Source: VRUE01 sp035318745 (lineage in GTDB: Bacteria; Actinomycetota; Thermoleophilia; Solirubrobacterales; 70-9). From it: DNA of 64,000 nt. A model generated the notes under the pieces. It was not told the origin of the DNA. It saw nothing but the letters and a program-made list of their open reading frames with translations, and did not search any database. Positions 17,546 through 26,391 of this stretch are shown piece after piece (the stretch's first letter is position 1; each line of letters begins with the position of its first letter). Both the position numbers and the translations under genes were made by a program. The DNA is taken from assembly GCA_035318745.1 (NCBI GenBank), contig DATHEA010000030.1, positions 1 through 64,000 on the forward strand, read 5' to 3'.

Positions 17546-17578
17546 AAAAAAGCGCAAAGGGCACCGTATGGCGCCCTT
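17546..17578 (-). promoter_or_regulatory. Hairpin plus U-tract in the long leader upstream of the HD-GYP gene
   Basis: The 461 nt between the HD-GYP start (17342) and the MFS start (17804) hold no gene. On the minus strand AAGGGCGCC and GGTGCCCTT (17557-17578, one mismatch) form a stem with an ATAC loop, followed after five bases by six T (17546-17551). It could be an attenuator or terminator in the HD-GYP leader. On the plus strand, just before the MFS gene, direct repeats of TTGTGCAT/CTGTGCAT (about 17750-17780) look like a possible operator. I could not match a known riboswitch. Confidence 0.35.
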
Positions 17579-17803
17579 CGCTACTTGAAGACAGGCACCA
17601 AAAGGCCCCTGCCGGTGTCTCAAAGTCTTATCGTTTAAACCACATTCGGTCTATCCCTTCGGTCGAAGCCCATAACTCCCGCTCTGCACAAGCTCGTAGG
17701 AGGAATCTCTCGATCTGCTGGCAACTTTGTAGCACAACTTCGCGAAAACCTGTGCATCTGCAACGAAACTTGTGCATAAACACCGTAGGACTTGACCTCA
17801 GAA

Positions 17804-19108
17804 ATGGGTAAACCACGCCTGCGCGACCCTCTGAGGCGCCCCCCCTTCCGCCGCCTGGCGCTCTCCTACGCGGTCAACGAGATGGGCGACTGGATCGGAA
17901 TCGTCGCCCTCTCGCTGCTCGTCTTCGAACGGACCGGCAGCGCGATGGCGACGGCGGCGCTGTTCATCGGCGTCGGCTTCCTGCCGGCGCTGATGACCCC
18001 GTTCTTCGTCGCCCGCATGGAGCGGCCGCCGCCGCGCGTCGCGCTGCCGGCGATCTACGCCGCCGAGGCGGCCGCCTTCGGCGCCCTGGCGTTGCTCGCC
18101 GGGCATTTCTCCCTGGCAGCGATCGTCGCGATCGCGGCCGTCGACGGCGCCCTCGCACTTACCGGAAAAACGCTGACCCGCGCCATCACCGCTGTGATGC
18201 TCGAGCCACACGGTGAGCTGCGCACCGGCAACGCTGTGCTCAACATCGCCTTCACCGGGGGCGCCGCAATCGGCCCGGCGCTGGCCGGCGCCGCTGTCGC
18301 GGCCCTCGGGGTCCAGGCGGCGTTGCTGCTCGACGCGGCATCTTTCTACGTGATCGCCTGCATCGTGCTGACCGCCCGGCCACTGCCCCAGGCCGAGCCC
18401 GAAGAGGGCAACCTTCGCGAGCAGGTGCGCGCCGGCATCGGCTACATCCGCCGCAACCCGACGCTGCGGCGCTTGCTCGCCGCCGAGGCGGGCGCACTCG
18501 TGTTCTTCTCGCTGGTCATCCCGATCGAGGTGATCTACGTAAAGCAGACGTTGGACGCCGGCGATACGGGCTACGGCCTGATGCTCGGCAGCTGGGGGGC
18601 CGGCATGGTCCTCGGCAGCATCGCGTTCGCCGCGCTGCGCCGTGCCTCGCTACCGGCCCTCCTCTTCTTCAGCACCGTGGCGATCGGAACTTGCTATTTC
18701 GGGCTGGCAGCCGCTCAAACCCTTGCCTTGGCATGTGCGGCCTCGGTCCTTGGCGGCGCCGGCAACGGCATCCAGTGGGTCGCGGTGGTCAGCGCGGTGC
18801 AGGAGCTGACGTCGCCGGGAATGCAGGCGCGTGTGGTCGGCACGCTGGAATCGTCGGCCTCGGCGACGCCGGGGATCGGTTTCGTGCTCGGCGGCCTAAT
18901 CGCATCTCAGTGGAGCCCGCGAGCTGCCTTTGTGGTCGCGGGAGCCGGCGTGATGATCATCGTCCTTGTCTCGGCACTGGTTCTGGGCAGGAATTGGCCC
19001 CTGGACCGCGCAGAAGAACGTCCGGGGAACGTTGATGCCGCCGAGGAGGAGATTATGGTGGAACTAATTCCCGCAGAGGCCCTGCCAACTCCAGATCGGA
19101 GGTTTTGA
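17804..19108 (+). CDS. MFS transporter, EntS/MFS_3-like
   Basis: 434 aa from ATG 17804 (a TTG four codons upstream is the alternative). Twelve membrane helices, with FRRLALSYAVNEMGDWIGIV at the start and the loop 2-3 region FFVARMERPPPRVALPA. The layout fits the enterobactin-exporter-like MFS_3 branch, which includes drug and siderophore exporters. It is followed after one base by the peptide-transport lipoprotein gene, so it may be co-transcribed with that operon. Confidence 0.87.
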   Translation: MGKPRLRDPLRRPPFRRLALSYAVNEMGDWIGIVALSLLVFERTGSAMATAALFIGVGFLPALMTPFFVARMERPPPRVALPAIYAAEAAAFGALALLAGHFSLAAIVAIAAVDGALALTGKTLTRAITAVMLEPHGELRTGNAVLNIAFTGGAAIGPALAGAAVAALGVQAALLLDAASFYVIACIVLTARPLPQAEPEEGNLREQVRAGIGYIRRNPTLRRLLAAEAGALVFFSLVIPIEVIYVKQTLDAGDTGYGLMLGSWGAGMVLGSIAFAALRRASLPALLFFSTVAIGTCYFGLAAAQTLALACAASVLGGAGNGIQWVAVVSAVQELTSPGMQARVVGTLESSASATPGIGFVLGGLIASQWSPRAAFVVAGAGVMIIVLVSALVLGRNWPLDRAEERPGNVDAAEEEIMVELIPAEALPTPDRRF

Positions 19109-19109
19109 C

Positions 19110-20738
19110 GTGAGGAAGCTGCCCGCAGCGCTGCTCGTGCTCGGACTGGCGGTGGTCGCACTCAGCCTCTCGTCATGCGGTGGTGGCTCCGGCGGCAAGG
19201 AAGGCGGCACGCTGACCGGCAGCTATGCCTCGTTCCCCGACTACCTCGACCCGAGCGTCTCCTACACCGCAGAAGGCTGGACGGCGATGTACGACACCTA
19301 TCTGCCGCTGCTGACCTATGCCCACGCCAACGGCGCCGCGGGCAGCAAGGTGGTCCCGGCCCTGGCCGAGAGTCTGCCCAAGGTCACGAACGGCGGCAAG
19401 ACCTACACGCTGACGCTGCGCAAGGGTCTCAAGTACTCCGACGGCACCCCGGTCAAGGCCTCCGACTTCGCCGGCACGGTCGAACGAGTCTTCAAGCTCA
19501 ACTCGCCCGGCTCGACCTACTACAGCGGCATTGTCGGCGCCGAACAGTTCGCCAAGACCAAGACCGGCGGCATCCCTGGGATCAAAACAGATGACAAGAC
19601 GGGCAAGATCACGATCGAGCTGACCCAGCCGCGGGGCACCTTCACCAACGAGCTGGCACTGCTCTTCGTCGCGCTGCTGCCGGCAGACACGCCGGCCAAG
19701 CCCCTGAGCGCAAATCCGCCTCCGGCCACCGGCCCCTACGAGATCGTCAAGTCCGAACCGAAGCGCAGCTGGTCCTATGCCCGCAATCCGCAGTGGGCGA
19801 AGAACAACGGCAAGCTGATTCCGGAGGTGCCCGGTGGCCACGTCGACAAGATCGACATCGACGTCATCCGCAACGGCGCGACCCAGGTCAACGAAATCGA
19901 ACGCGACAAGACGAACTGGATGCAGACCATCGTGCCTGCCGACCTCTACAGCAAAGTCAAGGACAAGTACGAGGGCACCCAGTTCCGGGTCGAGCATCAG
20001 ATCAATACCTACTACTTCTGGATGAACACGACCAAGGCTCCGTTCGACGACCCCAAGGTCCGCCAAGCGGTCAACTACGCCGTCGACAGCGCCGCCCTGG
20101 AACGGATCTACGCCGGCTCGCTCGTCGCGTCCCACCAGATTCTGCCCGACGGCATGCCAGGCCACAAGACGTTCGATCTCTATCCCCACGACATGGGCAA
20201 AGCCAAAGCTCTGTTCAAGGAAGCCAACCCGTCGGACCGCGACATCACCGTCTGGACCGACAACGAAAGCCCCAACGACGATGCAGGCGCCTACTACCAG
20301 GACGTCCTCACCAAGCTCGGCTTCAACGCGAAGCTGAAAACGATCAATGCCGACAGCTACGCCACGATCATCGGCAACGAAACGACGCCCGACCTCGACA
20401 CCGGCTGGTTCGACTGGTTCGTCGACTACCCGCATCCGAACGCGTTCTTCCAACCACAACTGGCCGGTGAAAGCATCGCGCCGACCCACAACTACAACTT
20501 CGCCCGCACGGACGACCCGAAGCTGAACGCGAAGATCGCCAAGCTCAGCACCGAACAGATCGGGCCGGAACAGGAAGCCGAATACGCGGCGATGGACAAG
20601 GAATACATGGAACAGGCGCCCTGGGTCCCCTACGGTTCCATTACGAACTCCACCTTCGTCGATAGTGAAATCGACCTCGACAAGGTGATCTTCAACCCGA
20701 CCTTCGGCCAGGACCTGACCAGCTTCCAGTTCAAGTAA
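19110..20738 (+). CDS. Peptide ABC transporter substrate-binding lipoprotein (SBP family 5)
   Basis: 542 aa from GTG 19110. A lipoprotein signal ends at the lipobox LSLSSCGGG. The mature protein has the family 5 fold: GGTLTGSYASFPDYLDPSVS, then GLKYSDGTPVKASDFAGTVE (the SBP_bac_5 signature region) and a C-terminal half with PFDDPKVRQAVNYAVDSAAL. It captures oligopeptides or related solutes outside the membrane for the two permeases and the fused ATPase downstream. Its TAA overlaps the next start (TAATG). Confidence 0.95.
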   Translation: MRKLPAALLVLGLAVVALSLSSCGGGSGGKEGGTLTGSYASFPDYLDPSVSYTAEGWTAMYDTYLPLLTYAHANGAAGSKVVPALAESLPKVTNGGKTYTLTLRKGLKYSDGTPVKASDFAGTVERVFKLNSPGSTYYSGIVGAEQFAKTKTGGIPGIKTDDKTGKITIELTQPRGTFTNELALLFVALLPADTPAKPLSANPPPATGPYEIVKSEPKRSWSYARNPQWAKNNGKLIPEVPGGHVDKIDIDVIRNGATQVNEIERDKTNWMQTIVPADLYSKVKDKYEGTQFRVEHQINTYYFWMNTTKAPFDDPKVRQAVNYAVDSAALERIYAGSLVASHQILPDGMPGHKTFDLYPHDMGKAKALFKEANPSDRDITVWTDNESPNDDAGAYYQDVLTKLGFNAKLKTINADSYATIIGNETTPDLDTGWFDWFVDYPHPNAFFQPQLAGESIAPTHNYNFARTDDPKLNAKIAKLSTEQIGPEQEAEYAAMDKEYMEQAPWVPYGSITNSTFVDSEIDLDKVIFNPTFGQDLTSFQFK

Positions 20739-21751
20739 TGGAGGGCCGCAGCCCCTGGTATCTGGCCTACCGGCGGCTGCGGCGCAACAGGGTCGCGCTC
20801 GCCTTCGGCGGCCTCTTCGTCGCGATCGTCGTCTTCGTCTGCGCCGCGCCGCTGTGGGCCGATCATGTCGCTCACACCGGCCCGAACGCGACCCACACCC
20901 TGGAGAAGGTCGAAGTCGGCGACGAAAAACGAGAAGTCGTCAATCGCGAAGGCAAGCCGGTCGGTCCGCTCTGGTTCGGCGGCGGCGGCAAGTTCTTCCT
21001 CGGCGCCGACGGCCGCCTCGGACGCGACGAGATGGTCCGGCTGATGTACGGCGGTCGCATCTCGCTCTTCATCGGCTTCCTCGCAACGCTGATCGCGACG
21101 CTGCTTGCGACCCTCCTCGGCCTGCTCGCCGGCTACTACCGCGGCTGGGCCGACGCGGTGATCTCGCGCACGATGGACGTGATCTGGGCCTTCCCGGTGA
21201 CCCTGCTGGCGATCGCGCTCGGCCTCTCGCTGGCGACCGGTGGCCTGAGGGTCGGGCCGCTGCATCTCTCAGGCAGCTCGATCTGGATCCCGATCCTGAT
21301 CATCGCCTTCGTCTACACGCCCTACATGGCGCGGCCGATCCGTGGCGAGGTGCTCTCGCTGCGCGAGAAGGAGTTCGTCGAGGCCGCCGTCTCCCAGGGC
21401 GCCGGGCCCCTGCGGGTGATGTTCGGCGAGCTGCTGCCCAACCTGCTCTCGACCCTGATTGTCTTCTTCACCCTCGGAGTCGCCAACAACATGCTGCTCG
21501 AGGCAACCCTCTCCTTCCTCGGGGTCGGCGTGCAGCCGCCCAACACCTCGTGGGGAACGATGATCGGCGACGGCTTCGAGCTGATCAGCAGCGCGCCACT
21601 TCTGACCGTGATCCCCGGCACGATGATCCTGCTCACGGTGCTCTCGATCAACGTTTTCGGCGACGGTCTGCGTGACGCTCTCGACCCCAAATCGAAACTG
21701 CGGCTCGAGGCGCACGCCGGCATCGCCGAGCCCAAGGGGACCGCGGTCTGA
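20738..21751 (+). CDS. Peptide ABC transporter permease, DppC-like
   Basis: 337 aa. A short N-terminal membrane anchor is followed by a 60-residue extracytoplasmic loop and then the binding-protein-dependent permease domain. The EAA loop is EKEFVEAAVSQGAGPLRVMF. The TLSFLGVGVQPPNTSWGTMI motif is diagnostic of DppC/OppC. Start overlaps the previous stop and its own stop overlaps the next start. Confidence 0.94.
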   Translation: MEGRSPWYLAYRRLRRNRVALAFGGLFVAIVVFVCAAPLWADHVAHTGPNATHTLEKVEVGDEKREVVNREGKPVGPLWFGGGGKFFLGADGRLGRDEMVRLMYGGRISLFIGFLATLIATLLATLLGLLAGYYRGWADAVISRTMDVIWAFPVTLLAIALGLSLATGGLRVGPLHLSGSSIWIPILIIAFVYTPYMARPIRGEVLSLREKEFVEAAVSQGAGPLRVMFGELLPNLLSTLIVFFTLGVANNMLLEATLSFLGVGVQPPNTSWGTMIGDGFELISSAPLLTVIPGTMILLTVLSINVFGDGLRDALDPKSKLRLEAHAGIAEPKGTAV

Positions 21752-22707
21752 TGGGCCGCTTCGTCGTTCGCCGGTTGGTCGGGATGGTGCTGGTGCTGTT
21801 CGCGATCTCGGTGATCGTCTTCCTGATCTTCAACGTGATCCCGAGCTCGGACCCCGCCCAGCAGATGGCAGGAAAGGAAGCTACCCCCACGCTGATCGCC
21901 AGCATCAACGAAGAATGGGGCTTCGACGACCCGCTGCCGCAGCAGTACCTGACGATGATGGGGAAGATCCTAAGCGGCGACGTCATCTCCTACGAAGGGC
22001 GGGAAAACGTCGACGAACGGATCGTCGACGGGATCCCGGCGACCTTCTCGCTCTGCATCGGCGCCGCGGTGATCTGGATGTTCTTCGGAATATTGTTCGG
22101 CTACCTCTCAGCGGTCAGGGCCGGTGGGCTGCTCGACCGAACGCTGACGATCGTCGCCGTGGCCGGCATCTCGATTCCGGTCTTCTGGCTGGCGGCGATC
22201 TTCCTCAACTACCTCACCTACCAGCTCGAACTGTTCCCCTCGGGCGGTTACGTGGGGCTGACCGAAGATCCAATGCAGTGGGCAAGCCACCTGATCCTGC
22301 CCTGGGTGACGCTGGCGATCGTCTACGTCGGCCTTTACAGCCGCGTGCTGCGCTCCAACATGCTCGACGCGATGGGTGAGGACTACGTGCGCACGGCGCG
22401 GGCCAAGGGGCTCAGCGAGCGGCAGGTCATGACCCGCCACGTGCTGCGCAACTCGCTGGTTCCGATCATCACCCTCTTCGGCCTCGATTTCGGCGCCCTG
22501 CTCGGTGGCGCCATCCTGGTCGAAGCGGTTTTCAGCCTCGACGGCATCGGCCTCTACACCTACGAATCGCTGATCAACTTCGACCTGCCGCCGGTGATGG
22601 CGGTGGTCCTCTTCGGCGCCTTCTTCGTCGTCCTCTTCAACGCGCTGGTCGACATCGCCTACGCCTACCTCGACCCGCGGGTCAAGCTGGGGGCCTCGGC
22701 GCAATGA
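21751..22707 (+). CDS. Peptide ABC transporter permease, DppB-like
   Basis: 318 aa. N-terminal VRRLVGMVLVLFAISVIVFL and the EAA loop EDYVRTARAKGLSERQVMTR with HVLRNSLVPIITLFGLDFG identify DppB/OppB. The order here (C before B) is reversed from the common OppB-OppC order. Coupled to its neighbours by 1-nt and 4-nt overlaps. Confidence 0.94.
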   Translation: MGRFVVRRLVGMVLVLFAISVIVFLIFNVIPSSDPAQQMAGKEATPTLIASINEEWGFDDPLPQQYLTMMGKILSGDVISYEGRENVDERIVDGIPATFSLCIGAAVIWMFFGILFGYLSAVRAGGLLDRTLTIVAVAGISIPVFWLAAIFLNYLTYQLELFPSGGYVGLTEDPMQWASHLILPWVTLAIVYVGLYSRVLRSNMLDAMGEDYVRTARAKGLSERQVMTRHVLRNSLVPIITLFGLDFGALLGGAILVEAVFSLDGIGLYTYESLINFDLPPVMAVVLFGAFFVVLFNALVDIAYAYLDPRVKLGASAQ

Positions 22708-24356
22708 GCGAGGCGCTGCTCAGCGTCGACGACCTGCGGGTCGGCTTCGACACCGAAGGGGGCCGGGTGCAAGCGGTCGACGGCGTCTCCTTCGAGCTCG
22801 CCCCCGGCGAGGTGCTGGCGATCGTCGGCGAGTCGGGCTCGGGCAAGAGCGTGACCGCGCAGACGATCATCGGCCTCACCCGATCCGCCAACGCGAGCAT
22901 CGAGGGCTCGGTGCAGCTTGCCGGCAACGAGCTGATCGGCGCCGGTGAGGCAGAGCTGCGCCAGGTCCGCGGCGAGCGGATCGCGATGGTCTTCCAGGAC
23001 CCGATGACCTCGTTCAACCCGGTGTACCGAGTCGGCGACCAGCTGATCGAGGCGATCCAGGCACACCGCCCGCATGTGAGCCGGAGCGATGCACGCGAGC
23101 GGGCGGTGGAGCTGCTGGGTTCGGTGGGTCTGCCGGACCCCGAGCAGCGCGTCGACCGCTACCCGCACGAGCTCTCTGGCGGGATGCGGCAGCGGGCGAT
23201 GATCGCGATGGCGCTGACCCTGGAGCCGGAAGTGCTGATCGCCGACGAGCCGACGACGGCGCTCGACGTGACGATCCAGGCCCAGATCCTCGAGCTGCTG
23301 AGGCAGCTCAACCGCGAGCGCGGCCTGGCGACGATCCTGATCACCCACGACTTCGGCGTCGTCGCCGAGATGGCCGACCGGGTGCTGGTGATGCACGAGG
23401 GCAGGATCGTCGAGCGGGGCGATCTCGACGACGTCTTCTACGCGACCAAGGACCCCTACACGCGCAAGCTGCTCGGCGCGGTCGTGCGCCTCGACCAAGC
23501 GCCGCCGCTGCGCCCTGGAAAGACTGAGGGGCCGCTGCTCGAGGTAACCGATCTGGTCAAGCACTTCTCGGTCAAACGCGGGCTGCTGTTCGATCGCGAG
23601 GTCGACCGGGTCCGCGCAGTCGACGGGGTCAGCTTCAGCGTGGAACGCGGCGAGACCCTCGGCCTGGTGGGAGAGTCGGGCAGCGGCAAGTCGACTCTCT
23701 CCCGGGCGGTGCTGCAGCTGCTGAAGCCGACCTCGGGCTCGGTCCGCTTCGACGGACGCGAGATAGCCGGCCTCTCGCGCCGCCAGATGCGCCCGCTGCG
23801 CCCCGACATGCAGATGGTCTTCCAGGACCCCTACGCCTCGCTCAACCCGCGCAAGCGGATCGGGCAGATCGTCGGCGAGCCCCTGCGAGTGCAGAACCGC
23901 GCCTCGGGCGCCGAGCTGCGCCGTCAGGTCAAGGAGCTGCTGGAGCGGGTCGGCCTCTCCTCCGAGCACTACGACCGCTACCCGCACGAGTTCTCCGGCG
24001 GCCAGCGGCAGCGAGTCGGGATCGCCCGCGCCCTCGCGCTGCGGCCGAAGCTGATCGTCGCCGACGAGCCGGTCTCGGCCCTCGACGTCTCGATCCGCAC
24101 CCAGATCCTCACCTTGCTCTCCGACCTCCAAGAGGAGTTCGGCCTGACCTACGTCTTCGTCGCCCACGACATCGGCGTCGTCCGCCACGTCTCCGACCGG
24201 ATCGCCGTCATGCACGATGGCAAGATCGTCGAGCTGGGACCCGCCGACCAGGTCTGCGAGCAGCCGGCCGACGCCTACACCAAGACCCTGCTCGCGGCGG
24301 TGCCCGTCCCCGACCCGCGCGAGAGCCGCGCCCGTCGGGCAGACTTCAAAGCGTGA
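22704..24356 (+). CDS. Fused peptide ABC transporter ATPase (DppD-DppF in one chain)
   Basis: 550 aa with two complete ABC domains. Domain 1 (about 5-265): Walker A GESGSGKS, signature ELSGGMRQR, Walker B VLIADEPTTALD. Domain 2 (about 275-535): GESGSGKS again, signature EFSGGQRQR, Walker B LIVADEPVSALD. These correspond to separate DppD and DppF subunits in most bacteria. Both sites look catalytically intact. ATG overlaps the permease stop by 4 nt, and its TGA overlaps the ligase GTG start by 4 nt. Confidence 0.95.
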   Translation: MSEALLSVDDLRVGFDTEGGRVQAVDGVSFELAPGEVLAIVGESGSGKSVTAQTIIGLTRSANASIEGSVQLAGNELIGAGEAELRQVRGERIAMVFQDPMTSFNPVYRVGDQLIEAIQAHRPHVSRSDARERAVELLGSVGLPDPEQRVDRYPHELSGGMRQRAMIAMALTLEPEVLIADEPTTALDVTIQAQILELLRQLNRERGLATILITHDFGVVAEMADRVLVMHEGRIVERGDLDDVFYATKDPYTRKLLGAVVRLDQAPPLRPGKTEGPLLEVTDLVKHFSVKRGLLFDREVDRVRAVDGVSFSVERGETLGLVGESGSGKSTLSRAVLQLLKPTSGSVRFDGREIAGLSRRQMRPLRPDMQMVFQDPYASLNPRKRIGQIVGEPLRVQNRASGAELRRQVKELLERVGLSSEHYDRYPHEFSGGQRQRVGIARALALRPKLIVADEPVSALDVSIRTQILTLLSDLQEEFGLTYVFVAHDIGVVRHVSDRIAVMHDGKIVELGPADQVCEQPADAYTKTLLAAVPVPDPRESRARRADFKA

Positions 24357-25300
24357 CGCTCCCGCTCTCGCCGCCGATCAAGCCGCAGCTGGCGCTGACC
24401 CGCAAAGAGCTGCCCCGCGGCGAGGAGTGGGCCTACGAGCAGAAGCTCGACGGCTTCCGCGCGATCGTCTTCGTCGACGGCGTGGACGCCTACATCCAGT
24501 CGCGCGGCGGCAAAGACCTGACCCGCTACTTCCCCGAGCTGAGCTTCGCCCCGGGGCGCTACGTGCTCGACGGTGAGCTGGTCATCCGCGACGCCGAGGG
24601 CAACCTCGAATTCGACGCATTGCAGGAACGCATCCACCCGGCCGTGTCGCGGATCAACCTGTTGTCGAAGGAGATCCCGGCCGGCTACGTCTGCTTCGAC
24701 CTGCTCGCCGAGGGGGACGAGGCGCTGCTGGATCGACCCCTGGCCGAGCGACGCAGCCAACTCGAGGCGCTCGCGAAGCAGACGGGGGTCGAGCTGTCGA
24801 AGCTGAGCCCCGATCCGGAGCAGGCCGAGGAATGGCTGCAGAAGACCGAGGGAGCGATGGCCAAGCAGCTCGATTCCAGCTACATCCCCGGCAAACGCAA
24901 AGGCATGGCCAAGATCAAGCGCGAGCGTGAGATCGACTGCGTAGTCATGGGCTGGCGACCGGGCAAAGAGGAGGGCACGGTCGGCTCGCTGATCCTCGGC
25001 CTCTACGACGGCGGCGAGCTTCGCTCGGTAGGCCACATCTCAGGCTTCAGCAAAGAAACCAAACGCAGCCTGCGGACCTTGCTGGCACCGCTTGAGACCG
25101 GTGACAGCGGCACGGCCGAGCCCAGCCGCTGGACCGGCGGGCGCGACCTCGAGTGGGTCGCCTTGCGCCCCGAGCTGGTCATCGAAGTCGGCTACGACCA
25201 CGCAGCCACGGGCAGAATTCGCCACGGGGCTCGATTTCGACGCTTTCGGGACGACAAAGATCCCAAGGAGTGCACCTTCGATCTGCTGGATGAAGGGTGA
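24353..25300 (+). CDS. ATP-dependent DNA ligase (LigC/LigD ligase-domain type)
   Basis: 315 aa from GTG 24353. The adenylation lysine motif is EQKLDGFRAIVF; motif III-like YVLDGELVIRD, motif IV FDLLAEGDE and motif V KRKGMAKIKREREIDCVVMG follow. The C-terminal 100 residues form the OB-fold. It lacks LigD primase and phosphoesterase domains, so it resembles the stand-alone mycobacterial LigC, a repair ligase. The gene is coupled to the peptide transporter by a 4-nt overlap, which is functionally unexpected. The SOS-linked radical SAM gene lies convergently just downstream. Confidence 0.9.
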   Translation: MTLPLSPPIKPQLALTRKELPRGEEWAYEQKLDGFRAIVFVDGVDAYIQSRGGKDLTRYFPELSFAPGRYVLDGELVIRDAEGNLEFDALQERIHPAVSRINLLSKEIPAGYVCFDLLAEGDEALLDRPLAERRSQLEALAKQTGVELSKLSPDPEQAEEWLQKTEGAMAKQLDSSYIPGKRKGMAKIKREREIDCVVMGWRPGKEEGTVGSLILGLYDGGELRSVGHISGFSKETKRSLRTLLAPLETGDSGTAEPSRWTGGRDLEWVALRPELVIEVGYDHAATGRIRHGARFRRFRDDKDPKECTFDLLDEG

Positions 25301-25301
25301 T

Positions 25302-26339
25302 CTAAAACAGCGAGCGCTGGGAATGAGCGGGGTGTCTCCCGCCCGGACTCGCGGGCTTCGCCCGCTCTGAGTATCCGCCCGTTCGGGAGACACCCCGCTC
25401 ATTCCCTTCGGTACGGGTTCTCCCCCAGCCTCGAACCGCTCGGGTCGTGAGCTCGCGTTGATCCAGGCGCATGTTGGCGCGGCCGTTCGCGTATAGCTGC
25501 TCGTATTGCGGCAGGAGATCGGGGCGTTTCGTCTCCAGCCAGCCGAAGAAGACATCGCGAACCTCTCCGCGTAGATGCAGGGCTACGCCGCCCAGGAAAG
25601 TGGCGTTTGCTTGTTTCGCTCGATCGACAATGGGCTGGACTTGCTCTGGACTGTCGTTGATGCCCGGCATCAAGGGAGCGATGAGGACGCCTGAGTCGAT
25701 GCCACGGGAACGCAGCTCGGCTACTGCGTCTAGGCGGGCCGCCGGGCTTGGCGTGTGGGGCTCGGTGGCGCGCCAGGCCTTCTCGTCGAGGGTCGGGACG
25801 GAGAGGTTGACCGAGACCGGCAGGCGCTTCGCCATCCGCTCGAAGAGGTCTATGTCGCGCAGCGCCAGCGGCGACTTGGTCAGGACCGAGACGGGGGTCT
25901 CGGCCGCCTCCAGTGCCGCCAGGATCTCGGGCATGAAGCGGTAGCGACTCTCGACCCATTGGTAGGGATCGGTGTTGGTCCCGAGTGCCACCAGGTCGCG
26001 CTTCCAGCTCGGTCTGGCCAACTCGGCCCGCAGCACCTCCGGCACGTTGACCTTGACCACGATCTCGCGCTCGAAGTCGCGTCCGGCGTCGAAGTCGAGA
26101 TAGGTATGCGAGCTCCTGGCAAAACAAAAGACGCAGGCATGCGTGCATCCTCGAAAAGGATTGACCGTGTAGTTGAAGCCGTAGCGGCCGCCCGGTACGT
26201 GGTTGAGCGCCGAGCGGGCACGCACCTCGTGGAAGTTGATCCCCATCGCCTCGGGGGCATCGAAGGTGCGCACTACCGTGCCATCGCCGACCCCTGGCAA
26301 CCGCATGTCGTTCTCGACTCGCTGCTCGTCCCAGCGCAT
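25302..26339 (-). CDS. Rv2578c family radical SAM protein
   Basis: 345 aa from ATG 26339. The [4Fe-4S]-SAM motif is CTHACVFCF, followed by ARSSHTYLDFDAGRDFE and the strongly conserved VALGTNTDPYQWVESRYRFM. The start at 26339 matches the MRW start I remember for Mycobacterium Rv2578c; the ATG at 26357 would put a LexA box inside the coding region. The C-terminal ~35 residues are encoded by a palindromic repeat, after which the natural-looking ending QRSLF follows. The reaction is unknown. A LexA box directly upstream points to DNA-damage control. Confidence 0.9.
   Translation of the reverse strand: MRWDEQRVENDMRLPGVGDGTVVRTFDAPEAMGINFHEVRARSALNHVPGGRYGFNYTVNPFRGCTHACVFCFARSSHTYLDFDAGRDFEREIVVKVNVPEVLRAELARPSWKRDLVALGTNTDPYQWVESRYRFMPEILAALEAAETPVSVLTKSPLALRDIDLFERMAKRLPVSVNLSVPTLDEKAWRATEPHTPSPAARLDAVAELRSRGIDSGVLIAPLMPGINDSPEQVQPIVDRAKQANATFLGGVALHLRGEVRDVFFGWLETKRPDLLPQYEQLYANGRANMRLDQRELTTRAVRGWGRTRTEGNERGVSRTGGYSERAKPASPGGRHPAHSQRSLF
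25319..25406. repeat. Palindromic repeat element, copy 2, at the 3' end of the radical SAM gene
   Basis: Perfect 23-nt outer arms (25319-25341 and 25384-25406) enclose an inner GCGGGC-TTC-GCCCGC hairpin (25351-25365). 25368-25396, read on the minus strand, matches 2643-2671 of copy 1 with two mismatches. The element is translated in frame as the penultimate part of the radical SAM protein and leaves its last five residues in place. It could also fold as a strong hairpin between the convergent ligase and radical SAM transcripts. Confidence 0.88.
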
Positions 26340-26340
26340 A

Positions 26341-26354
26341 CGAACGTATGTTCG
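26341..26354. promoter_or_regulatory. LexA (SOS) box
   Basis: The 14-nt perfect palindrome CGAACGTATGTTCG matches the Gram-positive/actinobacterial LexA consensus CGAACRNNYGTTYG. It lies 1 nt from the start of the radical SAM gene on the left. On the right it is followed at once by a -10-like TAGAAT (26357-26362) facing the small toxin-like ORF. It could therefore control both directions. I saw no second LexA box in the window. Confidence 0.85.
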
Positions 26355-26391
26355 CATAGAATGCGAGGGTGATCAATCGTCGCCATAGCTC

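Noticed and set aside
17792..17803. TTG start for the MFS gene
   Set aside because: The ATG at 17804 is in the same frame and better placed; the TTG adds only four residues.
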